Of a stretch of 64,000 nt of DNA, positions 45,013 to 54,021 are shown piece by piece (positions within the stretch are counted from its first letter, which is position 1; the number at the start of each line of letters is the position of its first letter). The notes below the pieces were generated by a model. It was not told the DNA's origin, ran no database searches, and saw only the letters and a program-made list of their open reading frames with translations. Origin of the DNA: Tolumonas sp008015085. Its GTDB lineage: Bacteria > Pseudomonadota > Gammaproteobacteria > Enterobacterales > Aeromonadaceae. A program made the position numbers and the translations under genes. The DNA lies in assembly GCA_029265125.1 (NCBI GenBank), contig JAJUJX010000002.1:310001-374000 (forward strand), read 5' to 3'.

Positions 45013-46032
45013 TCAAAATGGAATCTTACAGGTCTCAATCACCCGATAAATTGCATTCTCTACAGCTAATGAGGCTGCATTAGAAAACCGATCTGCCAAA
45101 CCTTTTTTATTGTGATATGCCACTTTAATCACTTGTTTATTTTCAAACTGTGAAAGCAGGTAATCGTCGCTGGTTTTAAGTTCATCAACCAAACCTAATT
45201 TTTTCGCCTCAGCAGCCAGCCAATGTTCTCCGGTTGCGATCTGGTCAATGTCCATCCGAGGACGATGTTCACTTACAAATTGTTTAAATTGCTGATGAAC
45301 TGTCTCTAATTCCGCTTTGAATTTTTCACGAGCTTTATCATCATTCTCGCCAAAGATTGTGAGCGTGCGTTTAAACTGACCAGCGGTATGCAGCTCGATA
45401 TCTACATCGTGTTTTTTCAGTAAACGATTAAAATTTGGCATTTGTGCAACCACGCCGATAGAACCGACAATAGCAAATGGTGCAGCAATAATTTTCTGCG
45501 CTACACAAGCCATCATATAGCCACCACTGGCTGCAACTTTATCGATTGATACAGTGAGGAACAGTCCTTTATCGCGAAGACGCTGCAACTGAGAAGCGCC
45601 TAGGCCATAGCCGTGAACCACACCGCCACCAGATTCAACTCGCACCAGAACTTCATCGTCACTTTTTGCCATACTTATTACAGCACTGATCTCTTCCCGT
45701 AATGAGGAAACTTCTTTAGCATCCATTCCACCTTTGAAATCGATCAGAAACAGACGGGGTTTTGTAGTTTCAGCATCCTGCTTCTTCTGTGCTTTAGCTT
45801 CTTTTTTTTGCTGTTTAAGAAATACTTTCCGTTGCTCTTTCGTAAGTAATGACTCAGTCAGATGTTGTTTATTATGTTTATAATCTGCTGAAAGATCAGT
45901 CAGTTGCAATTCGCCCTTGTTTGCTTTTTGTCGTGCTATTGCTGATATGATAGTGATCAACCCCAAAGCCACCACAACAACAAATGTGATACTCTTTGCG
46001 GCAAATAAACCATAATCATAAATAAAGGCCAT
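45013..46032 (-). CDS. sohB: SohB-type S49 family periplasmic/inner-membrane peptidase
   Basis: A 339-residue peptidase with an N-terminal membrane anchor (about 10-33), a charged linker rich in Lys and Gln (60-90), and an S49/ClpP-fold domain. The catalytic serine lies in VAASGGYMMAC and the oxyanion-side Gly-rich segment ESGGGVVHGYG is present; GQFKRTLTIFG contains the candidate catalytic lysine. SohB suppressed loss of HtrA when overexpressed in E. coli. Convergence or operon links are absent: topA is downstream on the same strand after 155 bp. Confidence 0.93.
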   Translation of the reverse strand: MAFIYDYGLFAAKSITFVVVVALGLITIISAIARQKANKGELQLTDLSADYKHNKQHLTESLLTKEQRKVFLKQQKKEAKAQKKQDAETTKPRLFLIDFKGGMDAKEVSSLREEISAVISMAKSDDEVLVRVESGGGVVHGYGLGASQLQRLRDKGLFLTVSIDKVAASGGYMMACVAQKIIAAPFAIVGSIGVVAQMPNFNRLLKKHDVDIELHTAGQFKRTLTIFGENDDKAREKFKAELETVHQQFKQFVSEHRPRMDIDQIATGEHWLAAEAKKLGLVDELKTSDDYLLSQFENKQVIKVAYHNKKGLADRFSNAASLAVENAIYRVIETCKIPF

Positions 46033-46144
46033 TCATGCTCTCCTGAATTTCAAAAACTGTTGCATTCTACGCAGTTAGGCCAACAGGTAAAATCATTTCT
46101 GGCAGATTGATTCAGTGACAGCAATAAATAGTGGAGACAACAGG

Positions 46145-47101
46145 ATGTTTCGGCCAAAAAGCACTCTGGAACAATGGCGTATATTTCAGGCAGTGGTAGA
46201 ACAAGGCGGTTATGCTCAGGCAGCGGAGAAACTGAATAAAAGTCAGTCGTCACTCAATCATGCCATTGCTAAATTACAACAGACACTTGGCGTTGCACTT
46301 CTGGAGGTTAGAGGTCGTAAAGCCTATCTGACCGATGCGGGTGATATGTTCCTGCGCAGAGCAAAATTGCTTAATCAGCACATGCAGGAACTGGAGCTGC
46401 TGGCTCATAATATTCATCAGGGCTGGGAAGCTGAAATTCGTTTAGCGATTGAATTAGCCCACCCTCGCCGCCCGCTCAATCGCGCTTTGCAAACCTATTA
46501 TCCTCTCTCCCGTGGTACACATTTGCAGATGTATGACACCGTTTTAAGCGGCACAATAGAGTTTATTCAGGAGCAGAAAGCGGACATCGTCATTTCAGGA
46601 CATGTACCTAAAGGTTTTTTGGCAGAACCTCTGGCCGAAGTTACGCTATTACCTGTATGTCATCCTCAGCATCCGCTTGCACTGGAACAAGGGATACTCA
46701 GTTCTGATGAATTGAGTCAGCAGCTACAGATCGTGATCCGCGATACAGCGAAAAATCCAAAGGAACTGACTGGATGGCTGAAAGCAGAACAGCGGTGGAC
46801 CGTCACCAGCTTTCATGAAGCTATCGAAATTTTACTGACAGGCATGGGCTTTGCCTGGTTGCCGCAACATCTCGTAGAGGGGTTTATTCAGCGTCAGCAG
46901 TTACACCGGATAACCTTACGCGAAGGTAATGAGCGTAAATTCTTTACGCATCTTATTGTGCCTGCACCTGAGCGACTTGGCCCAAGCGCTAATTGCCTGC
47001 TGGAATGTCTGCGTTTATCTCATCCCCTGACCGCAACTTACTGGCAGAACAATAAAAAAGCAGCGGCTATTGAGTTGAGCCCTCCATCTGCAACGAGTTG
47101 A
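46145..47101 (+). CDS. LysR-family transcriptional regulator
   Basis: A 318-residue LysR-type regulator: N-terminal winged helix-turn-helix (LEQWRIFQAVVEQGGYAQAAEKLNKSQ begins at residue 8, written here only to its ends), then a PBP2 effector domain with a Rossmann-like core (ADIVISGHVPKGF). The ATG at 46145 was chosen, with GGAG 8-10 bp upstream; a GTG at 46115 would add ten residues. Effector and targets are unknown. Its 3' end overlaps the convergent efflux carrier gene by 35 bp, and it is divergent from sohB. Confidence 0.88.
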   Translation: MFRPKSTLEQWRIFQAVVEQGGYAQAAEKLNKSQSSLNHAIAKLQQTLGVALLEVRGRKAYLTDAGDMFLRRAKLLNQHMQELELLAHNIHQGWEAEIRLAIELAHPRRPLNRALQTYYPLSRGTHLQMYDTVLSGTIEFIQEQKADIVISGHVPKGFLAEPLAEVTLLPVCHPQHPLALEQGILSSDELSQQLQIVIRDTAKNPKELTGWLKAEQRWTVTSFHEAIEILLTGMGFAWLPQHLVEGFIQRQQLHRITLREGNERKFFTHLIVPAPERLGPSANCLLECLRLSHPLTATYWQNNKKAAAIELSPPSATS

Positions 47102-48257
47102 TCTGCCAGAGTGCAACCAGGGCAGCGAGTGAAAGCACTAAAGCACAAACAAATACCCCCTCGAAATTAAACCATTCAGTAATAGTGCCAGCCAGCATAC
47201 CGGCGACTATACCGCCACAGCGGATACTGTTACTGAATAATGTTGATGCCTGGCCTGCAAAACCCGGCATCAAATCCTGAAAACAGGTCATCCCTATTCC
47301 TGCCAATATGCCAATAAATAATGCATTAGGTATCTGAGCTGCAAAGAGTATCCATTGCTGATGCGACGAGAGCAAAACCATGTAAAAAAGTACCGCAGAA
47401 ATACTGGAAAACAGGATCAAATTTCTGTTTCCGATACGATGACTATAGCGCCCAGCCAATAACATCACAGGGATCTCAAGGCCAGCAGCTAATCCCATTA
47501 GCCAACCAGCCATACCTTGAGACCAATGCAATGCCTTACTGATATAGAGAGGCATAGTGATTAAATACATGCTGTTGCATGTCCACAACAAAAAAGAACT
47601 CAGAAATAGCAGAAGTAACCGCCTGTTTTGCCAGATACTGCCGGCGTTTTTACCCACATGCGCGACCTGACGCGGAATCTCAGGTAAAAAACGGGCAATA
47701 ATAATGACGCATACAACATACAGGATTGCCACCCCCGAAAATAACCGGGTGAAATCAAAATGAGCAACAATGAAAAAGGCTAACGGAGGCCCAATTACCC
47801 ACGCTAAAGAAAACTGAGCCCGCATTACTGTGCTAAAGGTAATAGCTGCTCTGTTTTCTGCATCTGTATATTCACGGGCCAGAGCATAAAGCTGTGGAGT
47901 CATTGCACCGCAAAAACTCATCAGCAAAATGCCAAGACTAACTAATACACCAAAATGTCGATCAAAAGCATATAACAAGCTTCCAATGACCCCTGCAACG
48001 CCACAAATAATGATCAATGGCTTACGACTTTTCATCTTATCTGAGTAGTTCGCCAATATTTGGCCGACAATAATCCCCATCACTGCATTAATCGTAAAAA
48101 ACAAACCAACAAGTAATGGCCGGACATGCAGTTCATCGCTGAGAAACAGACTCAAAACAGGGACGAGAAATGCGATTGCCAGTCCTGTAAGGAACGTCAC
48201 GCCCATGAAACTCATTTCTACTGTGCTATGCATGAAAGCCGGTAACAAACGTTTCAT
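47067..48257 (-). CDS. Set-family sugar efflux transporter (MFS)
   Basis: A 396-residue major facilitator with twelve predicted transmembrane segments. It aligns with E. coli SetA/SetB: LSLFLSDELHVRPLLVGLFF, PQLYALAREYTDAENRAA, RAQFSLAWVIGPPLA, NSMYLITMPLYI, GLEIPVMLLAG and FQDLMPGFAGQ. Set proteins export sugars and glycosides such as IPTG, lactose and glucose analogues; the natural substrate is unclear. Its 3' end overlaps lysR by 35 bp on the opposite strand with both frames intact. Divergent from the C-S lyase gene. Confidence 0.88.
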   Translation of the reverse strand: MKRLLPAFMHSTVEMSFMGVTFLTGLAIAFLVPVLSLFLSDELHVRPLLVGLFFTINAVMGIIVGQILANYSDKMKSRKPLIIICGVAGVIGSLLYAFDRHFGVLVSLGILLMSFCGAMTPQLYALAREYTDAENRAAITFSTVMRAQFSLAWVIGPPLAFFIVAHFDFTRLFSGVAILYVVCVIIIARFLPEIPRQVAHVGKNAGSIWQNRRLLLLFLSSFLLWTCNSMYLITMPLYISKALHWSQGMAGWLMGLAAGLEIPVMLLAGRYSHRIGNRNLILFSSISAVLFYMVLLSSHQQWILFAAQIPNALFIGILAGIGMTCFQDLMPGFAGQASTLFSNSIRCGGIVAGMLAGTITEWFNFEGVFVCALVLSLAALVALWQINSLQMEGSTQ

Positions 48258-48282
48258 TTACTTTTGTTTCTCCTTGCACACC

Positions 48283-48318
48283 ATATCAATTCAACCTAGA
48301 GTGACAACAAGTTGATAT
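48283..48318. promoter_or_regulatory. Inverted repeat in the efflux/C-S lyase divergent promoter region
   Basis: ATATCAA (48283-48289) and TTGATAT (48312-48318) are perfect 7-bp inverted arms 22 bp apart in the 86-bp divergent intergenic region. They could be half-sites of a regulator, but the family is not recognisable. Confidence 0.3.
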
Positions 48319-48343
48319 AGCTCACTAATTACAGGGATGCAGT

Positions 48344-49498
48344 ATGTTTGATTTCGATAAGCAAATTGACCGTCGTGGTACAAACAGCCTGAAATGGAAC
48401 AAATATAAAGAGCAGGACATTATTCCATTATGGGTAGCTGATACTGATTTCAAAGCACCACAAGGTGTCATAGATGCTCTGCATCAGCGCGTCGAGCACG
48501 GCGTATTCGGCTATAGCCGCCCATCTCCCCGCCTTGTTGAACTAATCATCCATCGCATGCAACAGCGTTATGGCTGGAAAATAGATCCAGAATGGTTAAT
48601 TTTCATGCCGGGTGTTGTACCAGGACTGAACTTTGGCATCAAAGCATGGTGTCGTCAGGAACGGAATGTTATCACACCCAAACCGGTCTATTATCCTTTT
48701 CTTCACGCGCCGGAATATAACGACCGGGCAGTCAGTCATCTGCCAATGCAGCTAGTTAATGATCGCTGGTTGCCAGACTTTGATGAACTGGAAAAACTAG
48801 CACTAACCGCTGATGTATTGCTGCTGTGTAATCCACATAATCCAGGCGGGACAGTCTTTACACGCGAGGAATTGCAACGAATTGCAGATATCGCGCTCCG
48901 GCATAACCTAGTCGTGATTTCAGATGAAATCCATTGTGACTTATTGTTGGAACCTGGAGTTACACATATTCCTTTTGCATCACTTTCACCTGAAATTGCA
49001 GCCCGTAGTGCTGTCTTAATGGCTCCAAGCAAAACATTCAACATAGCCGGACTTTGCAGCTCTTTTGCCATCATTCCTGACAGCCGTCTGCGATTCAAAT
49101 TACAGCAGGCAATGCGTGGTTTAATGGCTGACAATAACTTGATTGGCTTAGTCGCTGCAGAAGCCGCATATGAACATGGCGATGAATGGTTACAGGCACA
49201 GCTTGCATATTTACACGAAAACCGTGATTTAGTGATTCAAAAATTAAGCGATTTACCAGGAATAAAGATTGCGAAGCTGGAAGCCACATATCTGGCCTGG
49301 ATCGACGTTTCCGGTCTGCAGTTTGATGATCCAATAGCTGCTTTTGAGGCTGGCGGTGTAGGTCTGTCACCCGGAGCTCAGTTTGGCGATAAACATTTTG
49401 TTCGCCTGAATTTTGGCTGCAGTCGCATCTTATTACAGCAGGCGTTGGATCGCATGGTAAGCGTAATCCAATCGACACCCCTAGCGAATCGAGCGTAA
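48344..49498 (+). CDS. PatB/MalY-type pyridoxal-phosphate C-S lyase/aminotransferase
   Basis: A 384-residue fold-type I PLP enzyme of the PatB/MalY group, which cleaves cystathionine, cysteine and related C-S substrates to pyruvate, ammonia and a thiol. The PLP lysine is in MAPSKTFNIAGL; the cofactor-binding segments CNPHNPGGTVFTREEL and VVISDEIHCDL are intact, and the N-terminus FDFDKQIDRRGTNSLKWNKY is typical of the family. In E. coli MalY also modulates the MalT activator; there is no sign of a maltose system here. Starts 86 bp from the divergent efflux gene. Confidence 0.9.
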   Translation: MFDFDKQIDRRGTNSLKWNKYKEQDIIPLWVADTDFKAPQGVIDALHQRVEHGVFGYSRPSPRLVELIIHRMQQRYGWKIDPEWLIFMPGVVPGLNFGIKAWCRQERNVITPKPVYYPFLHAPEYNDRAVSHLPMQLVNDRWLPDFDELEKLALTADVLLLCNPHNPGGTVFTREELQRIADIALRHNLVVISDEIHCDLLLEPGVTHIPFASLSPEIAARSAVLMAPSKTFNIAGLCSSFAIIPDSRLRFKLQQAMRGLMADNNLIGLVAAEAAYEHGDEWLQAQLAYLHENRDLVIQKLSDLPGIKIAKLEATYLAWIDVSGLQFDDPIAAFEAGGVGLSPGAQFGDKHFVRLNFGCSRILLQQALDRMVSVIQSTPLANRA

Positions 49499-49544
49499 AA
49501 CAGAGATAATTCGTCACTTGCATAACATTAACCACAGGAAAACT

Positions 49545-50546
49545 ATGTCTTGCATGCGTTTTTGTAGCGTATATCTGACAAATGCATTGACATGGATATG
49601 TCTTTCATTTGGCGTGGGAAGCACCGTATATGCGGCCTCACCAGTTAACCTGACGATTGCGACCGGGAATGTCTCTGGGGTTTATTATCCTGCTGGCGGA
49701 GCCATTTGCCGCCAACTGAATAAAAGTCAGAAACAGCATATGCTGCGTTGCTCGGTTGTTACAAGCGAAGGCTCTGTTTCGAATATCGAAAAACTTCGTT
49801 CGAAGACAGCTGCTGTTGCACTCATTCAGTCTGATATACAACAACAAGCTTTCTCTGGTACTGGTACTTTCGCAAATGCAGGTGCCATGCCTCAGCTAAG
49901 GGCGCTGTTCAGTCTCTATTCAGAAGCGTTCACACTGGTTACCCGCCAGGACGGTAATATCAATCAACTGACTGATTTACTCGGCAAGCGTATTGATGCC
50001 GGGAATGCTGGCTCTGGTGAACATGCAACAATGGAATTGCTAATGCAGCAATTCAGCTGGAAGCCATCTGATTTTCCTCAAATATCCGGAATGAATGCTG
50101 ATGAACGAGCTCAGGCACTTTGCGATAGTCAGATAGATGCCTTTGTGTATGTAGCCGGACATCCTAATGGGGTTATCCGAGAAGCAACTAATACATGTGA
50201 TGCCCGGTTAATGTCGATGCCAGCAGATGTCATTGATAATATTCTAGTTAATCATCCTGAATATCACAAAATGACAATTCCAGGTGGTCTATACCGAGGA
50301 AATGATAATGACATCAATACGTTTGGTGTCTCAGCGACTGTTCTGACAACTGACTCACTCGATGAGGAAACGGCCTATCAGATTGTCAAAGCTACGATGG
50401 AGAATCTGCAACAACTGGAGCGTAGCCATCCGGCCATGAAAAACCTACAACCGGTAAATATGGCACAAAATGGACTCACTGTACCGCTGCACCCTGGCGC
50501 TCTCCGCTATTATCGAGAACACAATATTCCTGTTAAACAGCTCTGA
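49545..50546 (+). CDS. TAXI-family TRAP solute-binding protein
   Basis: A 333-residue exported binding protein of the TAXI (TRAP-associated extracytoplasmic immunogenic) family. A signal peptide (about residues 10-33) ends VYA-AS. LTIATGNVSGVYYPAGGAICRQ at the mature N-terminus (given only in part) and DAGNAGSGEHATME are family landmarks. Such proteins deliver solutes, often glutamate or organic acids, to a fused TRAP permease. No TRAP permease gene is adjacent, so it is an orphan here. The ATG at 49545 has AGGA 6-9 bp upstream; an in-frame start at 49518 lacks one. Confidence 0.88.
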   Translation: MSCMRFCSVYLTNALTWICLSFGVGSTVYAASPVNLTIATGNVSGVYYPAGGAICRQLNKSQKQHMLRCSVVTSEGSVSNIEKLRSKTAAVALIQSDIQQQAFSGTGTFANAGAMPQLRALFSLYSEAFTLVTRQDGNINQLTDLLGKRIDAGNAGSGEHATMELLMQQFSWKPSDFPQISGMNADERAQALCDSQIDAFVYVAGHPNGVIREATNTCDARLMSMPADVIDNILVNHPEYHKMTIPGGLYRGNDNDINTFGVSATVLTTDSLDEETAYQIVKATMENLQQLERSHPAMKNLQPVNMAQNGLTVPLHPGALRYYREHNIPVKQL

Positions 50547-50550
50547 TATG

Positions 50551-50579
50551 ATAAAGGCCAGCAATTTGCTGGCCTTTAT
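50551..50579. terminator. Bidirectional terminator between the TAXI gene and tyrA
   Basis: ATAAAGGCCAGCA and TGCTGGCCTTTAT form a perfect 13-bp stem with a 3-nt loop between two convergent genes. Confidence 0.9.
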
Positions 50580-50594
50580 CATTATGATTGACGT

Positions 50595-51722
50595 TTACTC
50601 ATGATGCCGACGATCGCTCGCCTGTGCCAGAAGCTGTTTACTTTCTTTCAGGAACTGCTGGGCATAATCACCGAAATAGGCAGCTACTTCTTCAAAATGC
50701 GAAACAAACGCCTGCTTATCACCATTCTCAAGACGCTGGATCGCATCGCCCATGCGTTGGTGATAGCGCCGGATAAGCGCAAGATTTTGTTCTGATGACA
50801 GGATGATATCCGCATATAAAGCAGGATCCTGTGCGAAAAGACGCCCAACCATTGCCAGTTCAAGCCTGTATATTGGTGAGCTTAAAGCCAGCAGGCATTT
50901 GAGATCTGCTTTTTCTTCAAACAAATGGTACCCATACGCGTAGGTAGTAAAATGACGAAGAGCCTGAATAAAGCTCATGGCATCATCGTGTTCTTTCGCA
51001 GTTACACTATGTAAACGGGCACCCCAGATTTGCATCTGTTGTAGCAGCCATTGGTATTGATCTGCCCCTCGGCCGTCACAACATACAATCACCTGTTTAG
51101 CCAGACTAGACACATCAGGGCCGAACATCGGATGTAACCCCAATACAGGGCCGGTATGAGCAGCCAACATATGCTGTAATGGCTTCTGCTTGATACTGGT
51201 GACATCAACCAGCAAACAATCTGCTGGCAAATTAGTCAATCGATCAATAATCGGGCATGTGATATCAATTGGAACAGCAACCAAAACGACGCCTGCATGC
51301 GTTAACAGTGTATCAGCCTGTGACCAGTCATTTTTTTCCAGAACATCGACCTGATAACCTGATAACCGAAACATCTGAACAAACAAACGGCCTAATTGAC
51401 CCTGACCACCGATCACAACAATATTACGAAGTTGCGGATTGACGCATTTAAAGCCCGAATCATTTTCACTACTGTATGATTCACGCATTACGCGACGCAA
51501 CACATCTTCAATCAGATCAGCCGGAATGCCTGCAGCTTCGGCTTCTGTACGGCGGCTGGCAAGCATTGCAGCTTCACGATCAGGAGCATAAACGGGTATT
51601 CCATAGCGGCTTTTAACTTCACCTACCCCAGCAACTAATTTAAGACGTCTAGCCAGAAGATCAATTAGTTGCTTGTCTACGAGATCAATTTGATCACGCA
51701 ACACATTCAGTTCTGCATTCAT
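50595..51722 (-). CDS. tyrA: Bifunctional chorismate mutase/prephenate dehydrogenase
   Basis: The 375-residue T-protein converts chorismate to prephenate and then to 4-hydroxyphenylpyruvate for tyrosine. Residues 1-90 are an AroQ-type chorismate mutase (LRDQIDLVDKQLIDLLARR). The dehydrogenase domain starts with the NAD-binding IGGQGQLGRLF near residue 105, then LGLHPMFGPDV. Length is close to E. coli TyrA (373 aa). It follows aroF on the minus strand, as in E. coli, but a strong terminator hairpin lies between the genes, ending 15 bp before the tyrA start. Confidence 0.96.
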   Translation of the reverse strand: MNAELNVLRDQIDLVDKQLIDLLARRLKLVAGVGEVKSRYGIPVYAPDREAAMLASRRTEAEAAGIPADLIEDVLRRVMRESYSSENDSGFKCVNPQLRNIVVIGGQGQLGRLFVQMFRLSGYQVDVLEKNDWSQADTLLTHAGVVLVAVPIDITCPIIDRLTNLPADCLLVDVTSIKQKPLQHMLAAHTGPVLGLHPMFGPDVSSLAKQVIVCCDGRGADQYQWLLQQMQIWGARLHSVTAKEHDDAMSFIQALRHFTTYAYGYHLFEEKADLKCLLALSSPIYRLELAMVGRLFAQDPALYADIILSSEQNLALIRRYHQRMGDAIQRLENGDKQAFVSHFEEVAAYFGDYAQQFLKESKQLLAQASDRRHHE

Positions 51723-51737
51723 CCGTGTGTTTCCATC

Positions 51738-51765
51738 AAAAAAACTCCGGCCTTAAGGCCGGAGT
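51738..51765 (-). terminator. Strong terminator/attenuator-like hairpin between aroF and tyrA
   Basis: ACTCCGGCC-TTAA-GGCCGGAGT is a fully palindromic 22-bp sequence (51744-51765); on the minus strand it ends in a run of seven T residues. It lies 22 bp after the aroF stop and 15 bp before the tyrA ATG, so tyrA must be reached by readthrough or by a promoter inside aroF. Confidence 0.88.
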
Positions 51766-51787
51766 ACATTATGCATTGTGTTCAGGC

Positions 51788-52855
51788 TTAGAGTCGATCT
51801 CTCAAAGGCTGTTTCAGTTCTTCATAGCAGCCTGCCAGTAATTTTTCCGTTGCATGCCAGTCAATACATGCATCAGTGATAGAGACACCATAAGCCATAT
51901 CACATTTTGGTTGCTCACTGGATTGAGCACCTTCACCAATATTAGACTCCAGCATTATCCCGATGATTGATTTATTACCATCCTGGATCTGGCGAACCAC
52001 GTTTTCCGCAACCAAAGGCTGTAGACGGTGGTTTTTATTCGAGTTGCCATGGCTGCAATCTACTACCAGACATGCAGGCAGTTTTGCTTTAGCTAACTCT
52101 TGTTCAGCAATGGCTACATTCACCGAATCATAATTCGGCTGTTTGCCACCACGCAGGATCACATGACCATCCGGATTACCCTGGGTTTGCAGCAACGCAA
52201 CCTGCCCCTGTTGGTTAATGCCCATAAAAGTGTGAGATGATGAAGCAGCTTTCAGTGCATTGATAGCCGTATCCAGATTGCCATCAGTACCATTTTTAAA
52301 GCCGACAGGCATAGACAACCCAGAGGCCATTTCGCGATGGGTTTGTGATTCAGTAGTGCGGGCTCCAATCGCTGACCAGCTGAACAAATCGGCCAGATAT
52401 TGCGGACTAATAGGATCCAATGCCTCAGTTGCCAGCGGTAAACGCAGTTCACCCAGCCAGGTCAACAACTCTCGAGCGCGTTGTAAGCCCAGTTCAATAT
52501 CAAAAGTACCATCGATATTCGGATCGTTGATGAAGCCTTTCCAGCCAACTGTAGTACGCGGCTTTTCAAAATATACACGCATCACGATATACAGAGTGTC
52601 AGAATATTTATCATGCAGCGCTTTCAGACGAGTGGCGTAATCTTTCGCTGCTTCCATGTCATGGATAGAACACGGACCACAAATTACCAATAGACGATGA
52701 TCTTTATGATGCACAATATCCGAGATCTGACGACGGGCATCTGCGATGAACGCTAATGTTTCTTCTGATACCGGAACTTTGGCTTTCAGCTCTTCTGGTG
52801 TCAGGAGAACCTTTTCTGATTGGATGTGAACATTATTCAGTGAATCTTTCTGCAT
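51788..52855 (-). CDS. aroF: 3-deoxy-7-phosphoheptulonate (DAHP) synthase, AroF type
   Basis: Second DAHP synthase of the window, 355 residues. The N-terminus MQKDSLNNVHI and segments SWSAIGARTTESQTHREMASGLSMP (ends given) match the tyrosine-sensitive E. coli AroF rather than AroG. Active-site blocks GPCSIHD, VYFEKPRTTVGWKG and VDCSHGNSNK are intact. A perfect TyrR box lies 13 bp upstream of the start and tyrA follows, so tyrosine control of this unit is likely. Identity between AroF and AroG types rests on my recall of the E. coli proteins. Confidence 0.96.
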   Translation of the reverse strand: MQKDSLNNVHIQSEKVLLTPEELKAKVPVSEETLAFIADARRQISDIVHHKDHRLLVICGPCSIHDMEAAKDYATRLKALHDKYSDTLYIVMRVYFEKPRTTVGWKGFINDPNIDGTFDIELGLQRARELLTWLGELRLPLATEALDPISPQYLADLFSWSAIGARTTESQTHREMASGLSMPVGFKNGTDGNLDTAINALKAASSSHTFMGINQQGQVALLQTQGNPDGHVILRGGKQPNYDSVNVAIAEQELAKAKLPACLVVDCSHGNSNKNHRLQPLVAENVVRQIQDGNKSIIGIMLESNIGEGAQSSEQPKCDMAYGVSITDACIDWHATEKLLAGCYEELKQPLRDRL

Positions 52856-52868
52856 GATGGCACCACTC

Positions 52869-52886
52869 TGTAAACTTAAATTTACA
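52869..52886. promoter_or_regulatory. Perfect TyrR box upstream of aroF
   Basis: TGTAAA-CTTAAA-TTTACA is an exact match to the TyrR consensus TGTAAA-N6-TTTACA, 13 bp before the aroF start. E. coli aroF-tyrA is the most strongly TyrR-repressed operon. Confidence 0.88.
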
Positions 52887-52995
52887 CCAACACTGCATCT
52901 TGAATTTTAATCTTGTATTGACATAATTCCGAATTAGCATTAGCTCCGATGACAAAATACCAGCCCCAGCTATTTTTGCAAGCCTAAAATAGCAG

Positions 52996-53026
52996 AGAAA
53001 AAAAGAGCAACCCGTTGGTTGCTCTT
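52996..53026 (-). terminator. Intrinsic terminator of the nucleoside ABC importer operon
   Basis: AAGAGCAACC and GGTTGCTCTT form a 10-bp stem with a 4-nt loop; on the minus strand it is followed by a T-run of seven or more. It follows the last permease stop by 30 bp. Confidence 0.9.
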
Positions 53027-53055
53027 ACATAAATGTAAATAGATAACAGAAAGGA

Positions 53056-54021
53056 TTATTCTCGTTCTTTTACATACGCCGTACCCAAGGCTTTCGGCGC
53101 AATCGCTTTGCCGATAAATCCAGCCAGCAGGAAGACTGTCAGGATATACGGTAACGCTTCAATAAACTGAACCGGAATAGCATGACCACCGATATCAACG
53201 CCCTGTAAACGGATAGCCAGTGCATCCAGAAAGCCGAACAGCAGGCAAGCACTCATTGCTGTCCATGGGCGCCATTTTCCAAACACCAGCGCAGCCAAAG
53301 CCATATACCCTTTACCGGCACTCATATTTGGAATGAACTGAGCCGTTTGCGCCATAGAGAGATAAGTTCCCCCTAATCCGGCTAACAGGCCGCAGATCAA
53401 AATCGCACTGTAACGCAAACGAATGACTGAAATACCTGCAGTATCTACCGCTGCAGGAGCCTCACCGACCGCACGCAGTCGCAAACCAAAGCGGGTGCGG
53501 TATAGAACCCACCACGCCACAGGCACAGCAAGGAATGCGATATATTCCAGAGCTGTGTGCCCACTCAGGAGTTCAGAATAGAGCTGGCCAACCACAGGTA
53601 CATCAAACATCTCTTTTTCGAAAGGGAAATGCAGTGGTGCAAAGCGGGCATCACCATCCAGCGCAGGAGTTTGCCCCCCCTGATCAAACCAGTAACGACC
53701 CAATGTTACTGTCAGACCAGCCGCCAGAATATTAACGGCCATACCACTGACGACCTGATCGCCGCGATGCGTGATAGTGGCAAAGCCATGCAATAATGAC
53801 ATGGCAATTGATACAGCCACACCAGCCATAACACCGTCAATAGCAGAGCCGGTCACGGAAGCAGTTGCCGCACCAGCAAATGCAGCTGCCAGCAAGTTAC
53901 CTTCCAGACCGATGTTCACTACACCTGAGCGCTCACAGAACAGACCCGCCAAGACGGCAAAGATCAACGGTGTAGCAACACGGATAGTGGAGTCCAGCAT
54001 CAATATCAATGTTTCGTACAT
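53056..54021 (-). CDS. Nucleoside ABC importer permease subunit 2
   Basis: A 321-residue BPD_transp_2-type permease with about eight to ten transmembrane segments. VNIGLEGNLLAAAFAGA, GLRLRAVGEAPAAVDTAGI and SAGKGYMALAALVFGKW are typical of the NupQ/YufQ/BmpC branch of the ribose-type permease family, which acts with a BMP-family nucleoside binding protein. Its start overlaps the stop of the first permease gene as TAATG. Confidence 0.9.
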   Translation of the reverse strand: MYETLILMLDSTIRVATPLIFAVLAGLFCERSGVVNIGLEGNLLAAAFAGAATASVTGSAIDGVMAGVAVSIAMSLLHGFATITHRGDQVVSGMAVNILAAGLTVTLGRYWFDQGGQTPALDGDARFAPLHFPFEKEMFDVPVVGQLYSELLSGHTALEYIAFLAVPVAWWVLYRTRFGLRLRAVGEAPAAVDTAGISVIRLRYSAILICGLLAGLGGTYLSMAQTAQFIPNMSAGKGYMALAALVFGKWRPWTAMSACLLFGFLDALAIRLQGVDIGGHAIPVQFIEALPYILTVFLLAGFIGKAIAPKALGTAYVKERE

